Shown here: in pieces, positions 39,436 to 52,476 of the stretch
How positions within the stretch are numbered: the stretch's first letter is position 1
Layout: every line of letters starts with the position of its first letter
Source: Emiliania huxleyi CCMP1516
Lineage: Eukaryota > Haptophyta > Isochrysidales > Noelaerhabdaceae
Assembly (NCBI RefSeq): GCF_000372725.1
Contig: NW_005200880.1
Coordinates: 110,741 to 174,740 of the forward strand
Length of the DNA stretch: 64,000 nucleotides
Direction of reading: 5' to 3'
Program-made: the position numbers and the translations under genes
Notes under the pieces: model-generated
Database searches by the model: none
What the model saw: only the letters and a program-made list of their open reading frames with translations
What the model was told of the DNA's origin: nothing

Positions 39436-41600
39436 ATGACTCCCGTCCGCCTGCTGCGCTCGTGCGTTGAGACCCTCGTAGGCTTCCTGCTCTGGCCAGC
39501 GTTCTTCTCGATTATCTCTCCGTTCCTCGTTGCCGTTCTCTCGCCATGGATCGCGCTCGGCCTCTGCAGCTCAGACACCGCTGTCGGCGTGCCTCCCAGC
39601 CTCCTCGCCTGGCGTCGCCTACCATACCTGATCCTTCCGATGGTGCTCGTCGACCTGCCGATTGCCGTCTTCTGCATAGCGACATTTCTGATCGAGTTAC
39701 TGCTCTTCCGGAATCCGTTCATCCTCGCCATCTGCAGCCTCTGCCGGCGCGCCTCACTCCCCAATCGCGAGCCAGCGCCTCCCGATTCCGAAGCCGGTCT
39801 TGACGTCCGCGAACGGTCGCGCTCAAACACCAACGACGGCGCCCGCTACCGACGGCACACCTCCATCTGGGCAGCCCTCGAGGGCGACGGCGACAAGGTC
39901 CGGCCGGGAGATGTGCGGCTGATCAGTCTGAACTGGCTCATGGCGCTGGCAGAGAGGGGTGGCGTGCTCCCGCGGCGGCAGGAGCTACCAGAGGAGGCCT
40001 TCTTAAGCTCTGCTCAGCTGAGGCGGATCGAGCAAGGCGCCAGGCGCGGCTTCAACCTCTCCGGCGTTGAGGAGGCCAACGAGCGCTTGGGCGAGGAGCC
40101 CTCCATCTCGTCCTTGTTCGCCTTTGTTGCGAGCTATTGCGGCCGCAAGCGCAACCCCGACGGGCTGCTCCCGATCATATCCGTCTCCTACTGCTGGCTC
40201 GAGGCGGCACATCCCGATCGTGAGGGCCGCCAGCTCCAGCTGCTCTCCCGCAAGCTGCGGGGCCTCTACGGCGGGCGCGGCCTGCTCGGCGCGTGCCGCG
40301 AGTACGGCTTCGCCGACATGGTGAGCTGCCTCCCGCGCCTTGCCCCACCGCCACTCCCATCCTCACCGCGCCACTCCCTTCCTGGCTCGCGCAGGGCGTG
40401 TTTCTGGACTGGTGCTCGGGCTACCAGAAGGACCCGTTGCTGTTTGCCGAGAGGCCGCGTGAGTATGAGGCGAGCCGGTCGGGCGAGGAGAAGGCCGCCT
40501 TCGGCCGCATGCTGGAAAACACGATGGTGAGCGCATGCCAGCCCCTCCCCCTGATAGCGGCACAAAATGCAACGCTCTCACGGCAAGAGGCTTTACATTC
40601 CGCATAGGACCTCTGGTACGCGCACCGCTCGGTCACCGTCGTGCTGCTCACGCAGCTGCCGGACGAGCTGCCCGCCGGCTTTGACCGGAGCCGGACCTAC
40701 GACACTCGCGGCTGGACGACATTCGAGCGGTGCTCGGCAGAGCTGGGTGCAAAGCCCGCCTCGCTGGGCTTTGCCAAGTGGAAGCTCGTCATCGACGTCG
40801 CCAACGACGACGGCGGCGCTCAGCGGCGGCTCCCCGCGACTCCGGAGCGCATGGCGACGCTGCTCGCCGCTTGCCGCTTCACCAACGGCGCCGACTCGGC
40901 GGCCGTGCTGGCGCTCTACGAAATGACGGCGAACGCCGTGCTGGGCACGGTCGAGAAGCTCAACTACATGGGTTTGCCGCTCGTGCGTGGCGACGCGTGG
41001 ACTAGCCCGGCGCTGCTGGCGGAGGCGCTAAACTATTGCGAGAGCCTCCGGCACCTCGTCATACTTGGGACTCGCCTTGACGACGAGGGCGTGGCGGAGC
41101 TTGCGGCGGGGCTTGAGGACAGCTCGCTCCCGGCACTCGTGACCCTCTCCGTGGCGCACAACCGCTTCGGCGCGCGCGGCGTCGGCTCGCTCTGTGACGT
41201 GTTCCATCGCGGCGTGGCGCCGACGCTGCAGATGCTCGACGTCGTGTTGACGCCCATCGGCGACGAGGGAGCAGTGGCGCTAGCTGCTGCGCTGGCGATG
41301 GGCAAGCCGTACCATGCGCTGGTCTTGGCTCACTGCGACGTGGGCGACGAGGGTGCGATGGCACTCGCGGCTGCCCTCCCGGCCACGGGTCAGGGATGTC
41401 GCGTGATCGCCCCGTTCAACAGGATTGGCCTCGCGGGCCAGGCTGCACTGCTAGAGGCGCTCGAGGCGAAGCACGGGCCACAGCCAGGGCATGCGATGGT
41501 GGTGATGCAGGTGAACTTGCTTCCCTGGTCGACCCCGCTCATGCGGGTGTGGGGGCGAGGCTGGCGCCGTGTGACCGAGAGCGGCCGATTCATCATATAA
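39436..41600 (+). CDS. Membrane-anchored HET-like domain plus LRR protein
   Basis: Exons 39436-40320, 40395-40526 and 40608-41600 (GT-AG introns, all phase 0) give 669 residues. Residues 10-100 hold two or three hydrophobic spans (WPAFFSIISPFLVAVLSPWI, LPYLILPMVLVDLPIAVFCI). About 230-430 is a domain with SVSYCWLEAAHPDREG, then GVFLDWCSGYQKDP, SVTVVLLTQLPDELP and YDTRGWTTFERCSAEL. The S-x-x-W, D-W-x-S and R-G-W-x-x-x-E order recalls the HET (heterokaryon incompatibility) fold, related to TIR; that relation is inference. About 474-635 are RNI-type LRRs (ILGTRLDDEGVAELAAGL, PIGDEGAVALAAALAMG, NRIGLAGQAALLEALE). Membrane anchor, HET-like and LRR parts together suggest a sensing or defence protein. 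Confidence 0.72.
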
Positions 41601-41913
41601 GACTGAGGTACACTAGGGCCCCTAGGGTAGGGCGCGAGGGATTCGCCGTGTGGTCGGGAGAGCGGCCGACTCCGCGTCTACTAGAGAGTTTCAAAAATCG
41701 GGTATACTTACCACCTCTCTAAATTCGTAATGGTTTTGTATCTCTCTGCTCTCTCAAGAAGAGTGTGTCGAATTTTATTTTTAAGGAGTTATTATATATA
41801 AAGAGCCGTCTCCGTGAGCGGTCTCCCCGCTCAGTTCTCGTGTCTGTCCTCTATGACTGTCCTCGTGACTGTGTGTAAGGGGCGGCTGTGCGTTTGTGCC
41901 GCAGCCAGGTGCT

Positions 41914-41991
41914 CAAAGGAAAGGAGGATCAAAAGAAAAGAATCACACACACCCTCTCAATCAACTTTTCTTTTGATCCTCCTTTCCTTTG
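41914..41991. other. Perfect 27-bp inverted repeat (hairpin) at the end of a coding region
   Basis: 41914-41940 (CAAAGGAAAGGAGGATCAAA...) and 41965-41991 are perfect reverse complements separated by 24 bp. On the minus strand the first arm encodes the last residues of the membrane protein (AKGKEDQKKS) and the second lies just after its stop codon at 41961. The mRNA would form a 27-bp stem across the stop codon. It could be a foldback duplication or a regulatory/3'-end structure. Confidence 0.9.
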
Positions 41992-42885
41992 GCCCGGGCG
42001 GCGCGTGTCGCCTTCTCGACCTCTCGCTTGTCAATTTGATGTTCGGCGCACCAGGCCACGACCGCGGAGTTGGCGACGACGCGGTCCTAAATAAATAAAA
42101 ACGGACACCTCTACTGGCGATGGGCAAAAAGGAGCAAGCACCACGCCCATGCGGTACGACGCGGTCCTGGAAGTACATGGCGTTGAACATGTTGAGCGCG
42201 ACTTGCATCGCGAGGATCGAGTCCGGAACTCTGCTCTTCCCGGCGGCGCGGCAGCACAGCATCAAAGGCGCCCCTGCAGGACAAGGCGAGTCGAGTCGGA
42301 GAGAGGGGAGCGTCGGGGAGCGGATAGTGCACGCGCAGGACTCAATACGGCCGGGCGAGGCTCACAGCTGACAATCCCAGGCGCGCGAATCCACGTGTTG
42401 AGCAGCCTGTTGATCCGCTTCTCGGTGGATGGCGCAATCGTGCCAAGTTTGACCAGCGTGAGTAAGTAGTAGTCTATTCCGCCCGGGAGGCCACAGATGA
42501 AGAGGAGGCCCCACTGCATTAGCGGCCCATAGTCGTAGGGAAAGCACAGAAAGCTGACGAGCATGTTCGACACCAGGTGGTGGGCCCAGTCGACGGTAGT
42601 TAGCGACTTGTACTGAGAGACGCAGTGAAAGAGGTGGAGGCCGATTGTCGTGGCGAGTGGCACGTCGGAATATGGAGCGGACATAGCCTCGAGGGGGTTC
42701 GCGAGCACAAAGTAACAGTCTGGTACCACGCTCACGACAACATAGGTGTTTAGAAGCGCGTGGAGCAAATTGTACCGCGTCGATGCGGCGTTGAAGCCGG
42801 GGGCATAGCGCAACACGGTGTCTGCGGCCAGCACCACGAGGAAGGACGCGCCGACCACCTTGCACACCTCGACAAAGGCGAGCAT
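41961..42885 (-). CDS. Small multi-pass membrane protein (TLC-like, tentative)
   Basis: Exons 42885-42366, 42273-42167 and 42086-41961 give 250 residues in consistent phase. About six hydrophobic segments are visible (VVGASFLVVLAADTVLRYAP, LLNTYVVVSVVPDCYFVLAN, LVSNMLVSFLCFPYDYGPLM, ILAMQVALNMFNAMYFQ). HLFHCVSQ...DWAHHLVSNM has the paired histidines seen in TLC-type membrane proteins, but I would not insist on the family. The C-terminus is basic and acidic (AEHQIDKREVEKATRAARAK). Intron 1 is GT-AG. Intron 2, 80 bp, starts GACC and ends TTAG; AGGACCGCGTCGT stands at both borders, so the donor is not GT or GC under any register that keeps AG at the 3' end. Substrate or role unknown. Confidence 0.65.
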
Positions 42886-43083
42886 CACACGCGGAGGCTG
42901 CGCACGCGATAGCGAGCGATGTGCTGCCCTAGTCCCAATGCCCTAGTCGCTGCCCTAGTCCCCTGCCCTAGTCCCAGGCCTGCGATCCGTGCGCCGGTGG
43001 GTGCGCGATGGGGCTGCGCAGGTCAGCGTTGACGAGAGCAGACTGGCTTGGTGGGAGGAGGGACGTACGAGTGCCGGGCCGGT

Positions 43084-43647
43084 ATGCCGCGAACCCGCTC
43101 GATGGCCAACCCTCCCGCTGCGCTAGCGCAGGCGGCGAGCTCTCGCCGCCGCGCTAAGCCGCCGCCAACTGCGCGGCGAAAGGTGCTTCTCGGCCGGCAT
43201 CTGCGCGACGGCGGCACCGACGACCCTCACACTTGCGTTATTTGCTGCAGCGTCATGATCGCGACAGAGTCCGTGCCCCTCTGGGTTCGGTGCCCCCGCT
43301 GTCATAACGCTCTGCACTCCGCCTGCTTAGACCGCATTGCGCGGCGCGGAGATGGCGAGTTTGCGTGCCCCAACTGCCAGGCCAGCTTCCCGACAGACGC
43401 CCTCGACGGCGATGAGTGGGACGCGTCCTCCGTCCTTGATCGGCTTGCCGAGAGCGGCGAGGAGGAGAAGGAGAGCGAAGAGGAGAGCGAAGACGAGGAC
43501 GAGGGCGGAGATTCAACAGATCCCGATTCGGACGATGCTCTCAGCGATTCGGATGATGGTGACCCGCACCACCGGCCCATCACTCGCCGTCAGGCCAAGC
43601 AAGGCGACGTTGTGCTTCCGCTCAGGTCGCTGTCGATCGAGGAGTGA
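43084..43647 (+). CDS. RING-type (C4HC3) zinc-finger protein with acidic tail
   Basis: ATG at 43084, 187 residues. The zinc-binding segment has C51, C54, C70, C73, H78, C81, C95 and C98 (HTCVICCSV, RCPRCHNALHSACLDRI, FACPNCQASF). This C4HC3 order is that of RING-CH or PHD-like fingers, many of which are ubiquitin ligases. A long acidic Glu/Asp/Ser tail follows (130-170). The basic N-terminus (SSRRRAKPPPTARRK) could direct it to the nucleus. No membrane spans, unlike MARCH-type RING-CH proteins. No introns. Confidence 0.7.
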   Translation: MPRTRSMANPPAALAQAASSRRRAKPPPTARRKVLLGRHLRDGGTDDPHTCVICCSVMIATESVPLWVRCPRCHNALHSACLDRIARRGDGEFACPNCQASFPTDALDGDEWDASSVLDRLAESGEEEKESEEESEDEDEGGDSTDPDSDDALSDSDDGDPHHRPITRRQAKQGDVVLPLRSLSIEE

Positions 43648-44121
43648 GTTTTGCGTCCGCAGTACAGCAGGAAAGAAAAAAGGGTTGAGACACACACAAT
43701 GAGTCGCACTCGCTCGCCATCTCTTCTCTCCCCGCTCTCCCCCTCTCTCTCGCCCTGCTCTATCTCTGCTCTCTCTCCGCTCTCCCCCCCTAACCCCCCC
43801 CCTTTCCCCTCCCCTCTCGCTCCCTAGACAACTCTCAGGCACAAGCAAGTCACAAGGTCACAGGGCAACTCGACACTCACCCCCCGTCCCTGCCCGACAA
43901 AGCACAAACGACAGATCAGACTCACACGCCAGGCGATCGCGTCCTGACTAAGCACCAAAGAGACTGTGCACAAATGTACGGGTGCGGACCCCATGCGATC
44001 GCGTCCGGGCTGCAGGTGCAGCCAGCGCCCGAAGCGGCTGCGGCGGGCCGCGGCGGGCCCGCGGCGGCCAAGCGGCGGGCTCTCAACCTCGCCGCGCCAA
44101 ACTGGGCGCGTCGGCCGGCCA
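43648..44121. other. Convergent 3' region between the RING-type and CCCH genes
   Basis: Pyrimidine-rich CTCTCTCC/CCCC repeats at 43715-43825, then unassigned DNA. Likely 3' UTRs of the two convergent genes. Confidence 0.5.
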
Positions 44122-46261
44122 TCATTGCGGCTGCATGCCGAACGGGTCGCCGAGCGGGCCAGGGTGCGCGTCTGCGCCACCGGATAAGTGCATATTTCCC
44201 ATGGCGGCGACGGCCGCGTCGACGGAGGCGGACGCGACGCCGCCGCCCACGCCGCGGCCGGTGCGCTGCCGGTCGGCGATCGCGTCGGGGTGGTCGGGCG
44301 TCAAGTGGCGGAAGCGGCACATGTTGCCTCGCTCGCACCGGCCCTTGTTCATGAACGGGAAGCAGATGCGCGTCTCGCCCGGCGCCGGCGCGTGCGGGAC
44401 GGGCGAGGAGAGGCTGGCGCCGTAGTAGGGCGGAGGCACGAAGTTGAGCGGGCCGAGGCCCTGGTGCTGCCCGTAGGGCACCTGAAACTGCGGCGGCAGC
44501 CCCTGTCCGAGCAGAGGCGCCATCGGCGGCTGCGGCTGCGGCGGCTGCCCTGGCTGCCCCTGCCCCATCCCGCCTGGCGGCGAGTGCGGCGCCATCTGCA
44601 GGTGGAGGGCGCCTCCCCAGGCGCCCGCAGCGTAGTGGGGCGCCCCCATCCCCTGGACCTACTCGCAACGGCGCGGCGGTGACGCGCCGCGGCAGCGGCC
44701 GGGCGGCTTGGCGCGCCTCCCCCCCTCCCCGCGCCTGAGCGAGCTGCTGGGCCATCTGCACCGCCATGTTGGCGTGACCCAAGCCGCCGTGCGTGAGCGG
44801 CCCCTCGCCGCCCATGCCGCCGCCCATGCCTCCCATGTGCCCCCCGCCGAGGCCTCCCATCGCGCCGCCGAGCCCGCCGCCCAGCCCCGCCAGCCCCGCC
44901 AGCCCGCCGCCCAAGCCGCCGCCGATGCCTCCGCCCATACCGCCGCCCATCGGCGTCCCGTACGGCGGCATGTGGGGCAGCGGCATCCCGGGCAGCCCGC
45001 CCCGCGCGAGCGCCGCGCGTGCGTAGAGCGGGATCTTGTCGAGCTGCCCGTTGCGAACGCGGTCGGCAATCGCGTCGGGGTGGCCTGGCGGGCGGCGGCA
45101 GGGGAGAGGGATGTCGTCACCCTCGGCGTACCTCGGCAATTCTCGGCGTATCGCGGCGAATATAGGCAATTCTCGGCGTATCTCGGCGTATCTCGGCGTA
45201 TCTCGGCGTATCTCGGCGTATCTCGGCGTATCTCGCGCACCGGGGAGCAGGTGCCGGTACGAGCAGTCTGGCCGGTCGCAGGTGCCGCGGTTGAGAAAAG
45301 AGTAGCAGATGCGCGCCTGCGGCAGGGAGGGCGGCGCAGTGGGCACGTGCGGAGGTAGGCGCGGTGCGCAGAGACGGCGGCTTCGCCGTTGGGAAGTGGT
45401 GTGAGCTGTGTGCCTGTCTCTGCTCGTTGTCTTATCTATCGTTTCCTTTGCCGGACCCCGAGCAGTGAAGTGGTGCGGAGCGCGGTCGTGGGGGCTCGTC
45501 GGGTGTCACGCACGCCGCGACCCGGGAGGCGGGCTGCGCAGGCAGCGAGCTCGCGCCCAGAGGCGGTGGGGTGGGGTGGCCGTGTGTCGGGAGAGGTGTG
45601 GCCGGACCTCTCCCGGCGTCACGTGCGGGTTCTGCTCAATGAGCGGGTTGGCGTGCGGCGGGATCTTGTCGTACGCGCCGGTGCGCATCCGGTCGGCCAC
45701 CGCGTCGGGATGGTCGGGCGCCAGGTGCCGAAACCGGCAGGTCGCCTCCCGGTCGCACCGGCCGTGGTTCAGAAAGGGGAAGCAGATGCGGGCGTCGTGC
45801 GACGCCGCCGTCGGCGGCGCGAGCGCCTGGGCTGAGGGCGACGTGGCGGCGGTGAGCTCCTGCAGCTGCGCCTGCACCTTTTCGTCCTGCACGTTTGCAA
45901 TCTTGAAGATGTGGCCCGTGCGCACGCGGTCGGCGATCGCGTCCGGGTGGTCTGGCGCGAGGTGGCGGAAGCGGCAACCGGCGCCAAAGCTGCAGACCCC
46001 TCGGTTGAGGAAGGGGAAGCAGATGCGCGTCTCCTCCGCAGCAGGAGAGTGGGGCGAGGAGGGACCTGACGACGACGGCTGGCCCGACGACGTCGCCACT
46101 GGCTCCGGTGCAGCAGCCGCAGAGGCCGTCTGCGCAGAGCCCCCCTGGGCGCCGCTGCTGTTGCTGCTGCTCGGCGCAGGCGCCTCGGCCGCGTCTGCCG
46201 GTCCCTCGGGCGACGGAGCGGCCTGCGCCAGCTCAGGAGCCTCGGCCTCGCCCTCCAGCAT
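44122..46261 (-). CDS. Four-CCCH zinc-finger RNA-binding protein
   Basis: Exons 46261-45608, 45316-45241, 45084-44735 and 44658-44122 give 538 residues in consistent phase. Four CCCH fingers are present: C81-C90-C96-H100 and C160-C169-C175-H179 (both CX8CX5CX3H), C222-C231-C236-H240 (CX8CX4CX3H), and a fourth near the C-terminus (CFPFMNKGRCERGNMCRFRH). Each is followed by PDHPDAIADRxRTG or a variant, and splicing restores that motif after finger 3 (LPGHPDAIADRVRNG), which supports the model. A Gly/Met-rich segment and a Pro/Gln-rich segment separate fingers 3 and 4. CX8CX5CX3H fingers typically bind RNA. Introns: two GT-AG, one GC-AG (44734), and intron 2 filled by CGAGATACGC repeats. Divergent from the RBM39-like gene, whose start is 360 bp away. 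Confidence 0.85.
45117..45240. repeat. Intronic 10-bp tandem repeat (CGGCGTATCT)
   Basis: About ten copies of CGGCGTATCT with TCGGCAATT variants, filling most of intron 2 of the CCCH gene. Being in frame, it gives an artefactual Arg/Tyr/Ala reading. Confidence 0.9.
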
Positions 46262-46624
46262 CAAGGCCGGCGCCTGCTGCAGCCCCGGCCGTCTGACTGC
46301 TCGCCGATCATGCGGACGATCAACACCGACTCGTCCGTCCGTGAATATTCATTCTCCCCCTCCTCTCTCCTCTGCCTCTCCTCTCCCTCCTCCTCCCATC
46401 TTTCACCATTGCCTCTAAAGTCGTTGGACGCCCCGTACGCTCCCCAAGGAGACACACTGGGAGACACAAAACTTGCGTTCCATTTTCGCGTATCTTCAAA
46501 AAACGAGGAGACGATGTGTTCACGTAGTCAAAAAAAGACCTACTCCTCGGCTCCTCGCCCCCCTCTGTTCACAGTAGAGGCGAAGGCGCGGCGCGAGCCT
46601 GGCACTATTGTCCGTGTGACAGAG
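46262..46624. promoter_or_regulatory. Shared divergent promoter region of the CCCH and RBM39-like genes
   Basis: 363 bp between two divergent start codons (46261 minus, 46625 plus). It includes a pyrimidine-rich run (CCTCTCTCCTCTGCCTCTCC near 46360) and GAATATTCATTC at about 46342. The frame is open upstream of 46625, so part of it may be translated or be 5' UTR. Co-regulation of two RNA-binding proteins is inference. Confidence 0.4.
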
Positions 46625-49629
<3,005 letters not shown>

Positions 49630-49825
49630 TTCGACGGGGGGGGGGGGGGGGGGGGGGGCAGGCGCCGCGGGAGAGAGAGGAGAGACGAGAGATAGGGTGT
49701 CCTCGAGACTGGAGTTTGTGCAGTCTCGCTGGGCGGCGCGGCGGCGCAGCTGACGTCTTTTTTTTTGCGGGGCTGTTGTATTGAGAAAAGGGCGCGCGCA
49801 AGTTCGCAGCCGTCGGCGAGATGAC
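49630..49825. other. 3' region of the RBM39-like gene with poly-G
   Basis: A run of about 22 G at 49636-49658 just after the stop codon, then a T-rich stretch (49758-49767). No gene. Confidence 0.5.
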
Positions 49826-50192
49826 TAGGGTTGCCTAACGTTTTAATCCTAACAGTTGCGCTATTGTTGGCTGAAATCCTCAACGTTGTTCAAGTGTTCA
49901 CCCCAGCCCATGCTGTTACTGTTTGTTACTGTTTGTTACTGTTGTTCAGCGGCCAGCAAGCAGAAAATGGCAAAAAACCCGGGTAAAACCCGAAAATACC
50001 CGGGATTTTCCGGGTATTTTCGGGTATTACCCGCACTGGACACTAGAGATCGTCGTGGGTCACTGCCAGGCCTTCCTTACTGTTGTTCAGTCGGCCTAAC
50101 GTTAGCTACTGTTGTTGGGGGTCCCCACTGTTGTTCTGTTGTTACTGTTAACACTAGCAACACTGTTCAGCTCTTAACGTTAGGCAACCCTA
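49826..50192. mobile_element. Non-autonomous hAT-type DNA transposon (MITE), 367 bp
   Basis: The ends are perfect 17-bp terminal inverted repeats (TAGGGTTGCCTAACGTT and its complement), flanked on both sides by the 8-bp target-site duplication GAGATGAC (49818-49825 and 50193-50200). An 8-bp duplication with TAGGGTTGCC ends is typical of the hAT superfamily. The inside has no transposase; it carries repeated TGTTACTGTTTG blocks and a second inverted repeat rich in CCCGGGTA/TACCCGGG (49978-50036). Perfect ends and duplication mean that the insertion is recent. Confidence 0.92.
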
Positions 50193-50200
50193 GAGATGAC

Positions 50201-50632
50201 ATAAAGTATACAGCGCCGCTCCAAAACCCCCATGTGCCCATCCGCGCGCGCGCCCACCTCGAAATATCTCATACAGCTCAACAGCGCCTGTGCGCCATCT
50301 GCCGCACAGTCAGTGGTTTGGGCGTGGTAGTAGTGTTGATGGGTGGGCCGCAGCGGCTACTTGTCCATGCATCTGAGCGAAAGAGCGAGCGAGCCCGCAA
50401 ACTCCGGATGGTATTGACAGCACTGGCAGGCAGGTCCTAGCGCCTTGGCCCTTGCCGCGTAACGTATGTCGCGGGTCCGGGTGCGGGGACCGTCAGCGTT
50501 ACGTAGCTCGGAGTCGAAAAGAATTTAAACAAAACAACTCTCTCTCGCAGTCGAAAAGAAACAAGAGAAACGTGACACGAGTTGAGGGACAACCGCGGAC
50601 TTTGAGCACGAGGGCCACGCCGACGGCACCCC
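50201..50632. other. Intergenic upstream of the PAN-like gene
   Basis: No gene recognised. Contains weak open frames only; likely promoter of the gene that starts at 50633. Confidence 0.45.
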
Positions 50633-52476
50633 ATGTTGGTCCTCGCTCCTCTGCTTCTTGCGGCAGCGCACGGCGACCCGTCGCCGCAATTTCATCTTCA
50701 CTTGCTTAGTACGGCGTGCGAGCAAGATCCTCATGAAGTCGGCGACGCGATGGAGATGGACATGGCGGAGATGCGCGGCGCGAACGACGAGGCGTTCTCA
50801 CTGTGGTGGGAGGCGCAGCTGGCGCGCATCTCCGCACAGCACTGCTAAACACAGCAAATCGTGATAGTAGCACCACTGCGAACACAGCAAATCATAATAG
50901 GCAGCACAGCTGTGAAGCACATACCCTAGCTGCCGGGAAATCGGGGCCGAGAATGAGAGATTACCCCCCTCAACCCCCAGGTCGAGTGCGCGCGCCGCTG
51001 CGCCTCGACGGACGACTGCACCGTCTTTGAGACTTCGCGGGACGACAGCAGTTTGTGGGCGGTCTGCGCCTTCTTCAAGACGTGCGAGCCCCTCCCCGAG
51101 TCGGGCTCCGCCGCCTCGCTGGGCTACGAGGCGGCCGTGTACGCTCTCGGCGGCGCGACGCACCTCGTGCCGAACCTCGGAGGCCCCGACGATCTCGACC
51201 CGGAGCTCGCCCTCGACCTGGAGCTCGCCCTCGACCTGGAGCTCGCCATCGCGCGCTTCCCTCTTCCAGGCGGCGGTGCGCCCCGCGAAGACGCCTGGCA
51301 GCGGCGGCGGCTTGACGTACTTGACCCATACGGAAACTCTTACGGCTTGCCGATCGGCAGCCTACCGGCTCTCCCGCAAGCCCCACCCGGACCCGACCCG
51401 TTGTCGCTTCCCGTGGGCAGCCTGCCAATGTCTCTCCCTCCAGGACCCGAGCCGATCTCTCTCCCAACGGAACCCTCGATAGCATCGCTACCCGGGATCT
51501 CCCTGCCTGTCTCGCTGCCAGCGTCGTTCCCGGCCACGCCGTCCTACGTCCCGCCGATGCCGTCCATTACTTCTGCCTTGCCGTCGTTTGCTCCTCTGCC
51601 CTCGATCCCATCAACGCCGTCCCACGTCCCGCCGATGCCGTCCATTACTTCTGCCTTGCCGTCGTTTGCGCCTCTGCCCTCGATCCCCGTCACGCCGTCC
51701 CACGTCCCGCCGATGCCGTCCATTACTTCTGCCTTGCCGTCGTTTGCGCCTCTGCCCTCGATCCCCGTCACGCCGTCCCACGTCCCGCCGATGCCGTCCA
51801 TTACTTCTGCCTTGCCGTCGTTTGCGCCTCTGCCCTCGATCCCATCAACGCCGTCCCACGTCCCGCCGATGCCGTCCATTACTTCTGCCTTGCCGTCGTT
51901 TGCGCCTTTGCCTTCGATCCCCGTCACGCCATCCCACGTCCCGCCGATGCTGTCCATTACTTCTGCCTTGCCGTCGTTTGCGCCTCTGCCCTCGATCCCC
52001 GTCACGCCGTCCCACGTCCCGCCGATGCCGTCCATTACTTCTGCCTTGCCGTCGTTTGCGCCTTTGCCCTCGATCCCCGTCACGCCGTCCCACACGTCCC
52101 GCCGATGCCGTCCATTACTTCTGCCTTGCCGTCGTTTGCGCCTTTGCCCTCGATCCCATCAACGCCGTCCCACGTCCCGCCGATGCCGTCCATTACTTCT
52201 GCCTTGCCGTCGTTTGCACCAGTGCCAGTCTCGCTGCCGACGTCGCTCCCGGTCACGCCGTCCTTCGTGCCATCCTACGTGCCGCCCTACGTGCCATCCG
52301 TCGTGCCACCGGTGCCACCGATGCCGATGCCCTCGGTGGCCTCGCTCCCAGTGCCGCCGCCGCCGCAACCGCCGCCGCAACCGCCGCCGCAACCGCCGCC
52401 GCAACCGCCGCCGCAACCGCCGCCGCCTTCGGGGGGCCGGCGGGCGAAACAGCAAAACAAGTGGACAATCGTGTAG
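50633..52476 (+). CDS. Secreted PAN/apple-like protein with proline-rich 26-residue repeats
   Basis: ATG at 50633 with a signal peptide (MLVLAPLLLAAAHG), then DEAFSLWWE. Exon 2 starts at 50981 (GT-side register inferred; a GC donor after LWWE or EAQL) with VECARRCASTDDCTVFET and WAVCAFFKTCEPL, a PAN/apple-type Cys module that usually binds proteins or glycans. From 51540 the protein is nine copies of a 26-residue unit (VPPMPSITSALPSFAPLPSI plus six). A two-base insertion near 52092 moves the repeat into a different frame, which ends at TAG 52474-52476 after a PPPQPPPQ run; the original frame instead runs on to 52819. It is therefore uncertain which C-terminus is made. The repeated part looks like a stiff surface rod. 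Confidence 0.6.
51540..52225 (+). repeat. 78-bp coding minisatellite, nine copies
   Basis: Unit begins CACGTCCCGCCGATGCCGTC. Copies differ by a few substitutions (VTPS versus STPS). As 78 is 26 codons and no frame contains a stop, several frames on both strands stay open. One unit boundary has an extra CA (near 52092). Confidence 0.95.
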
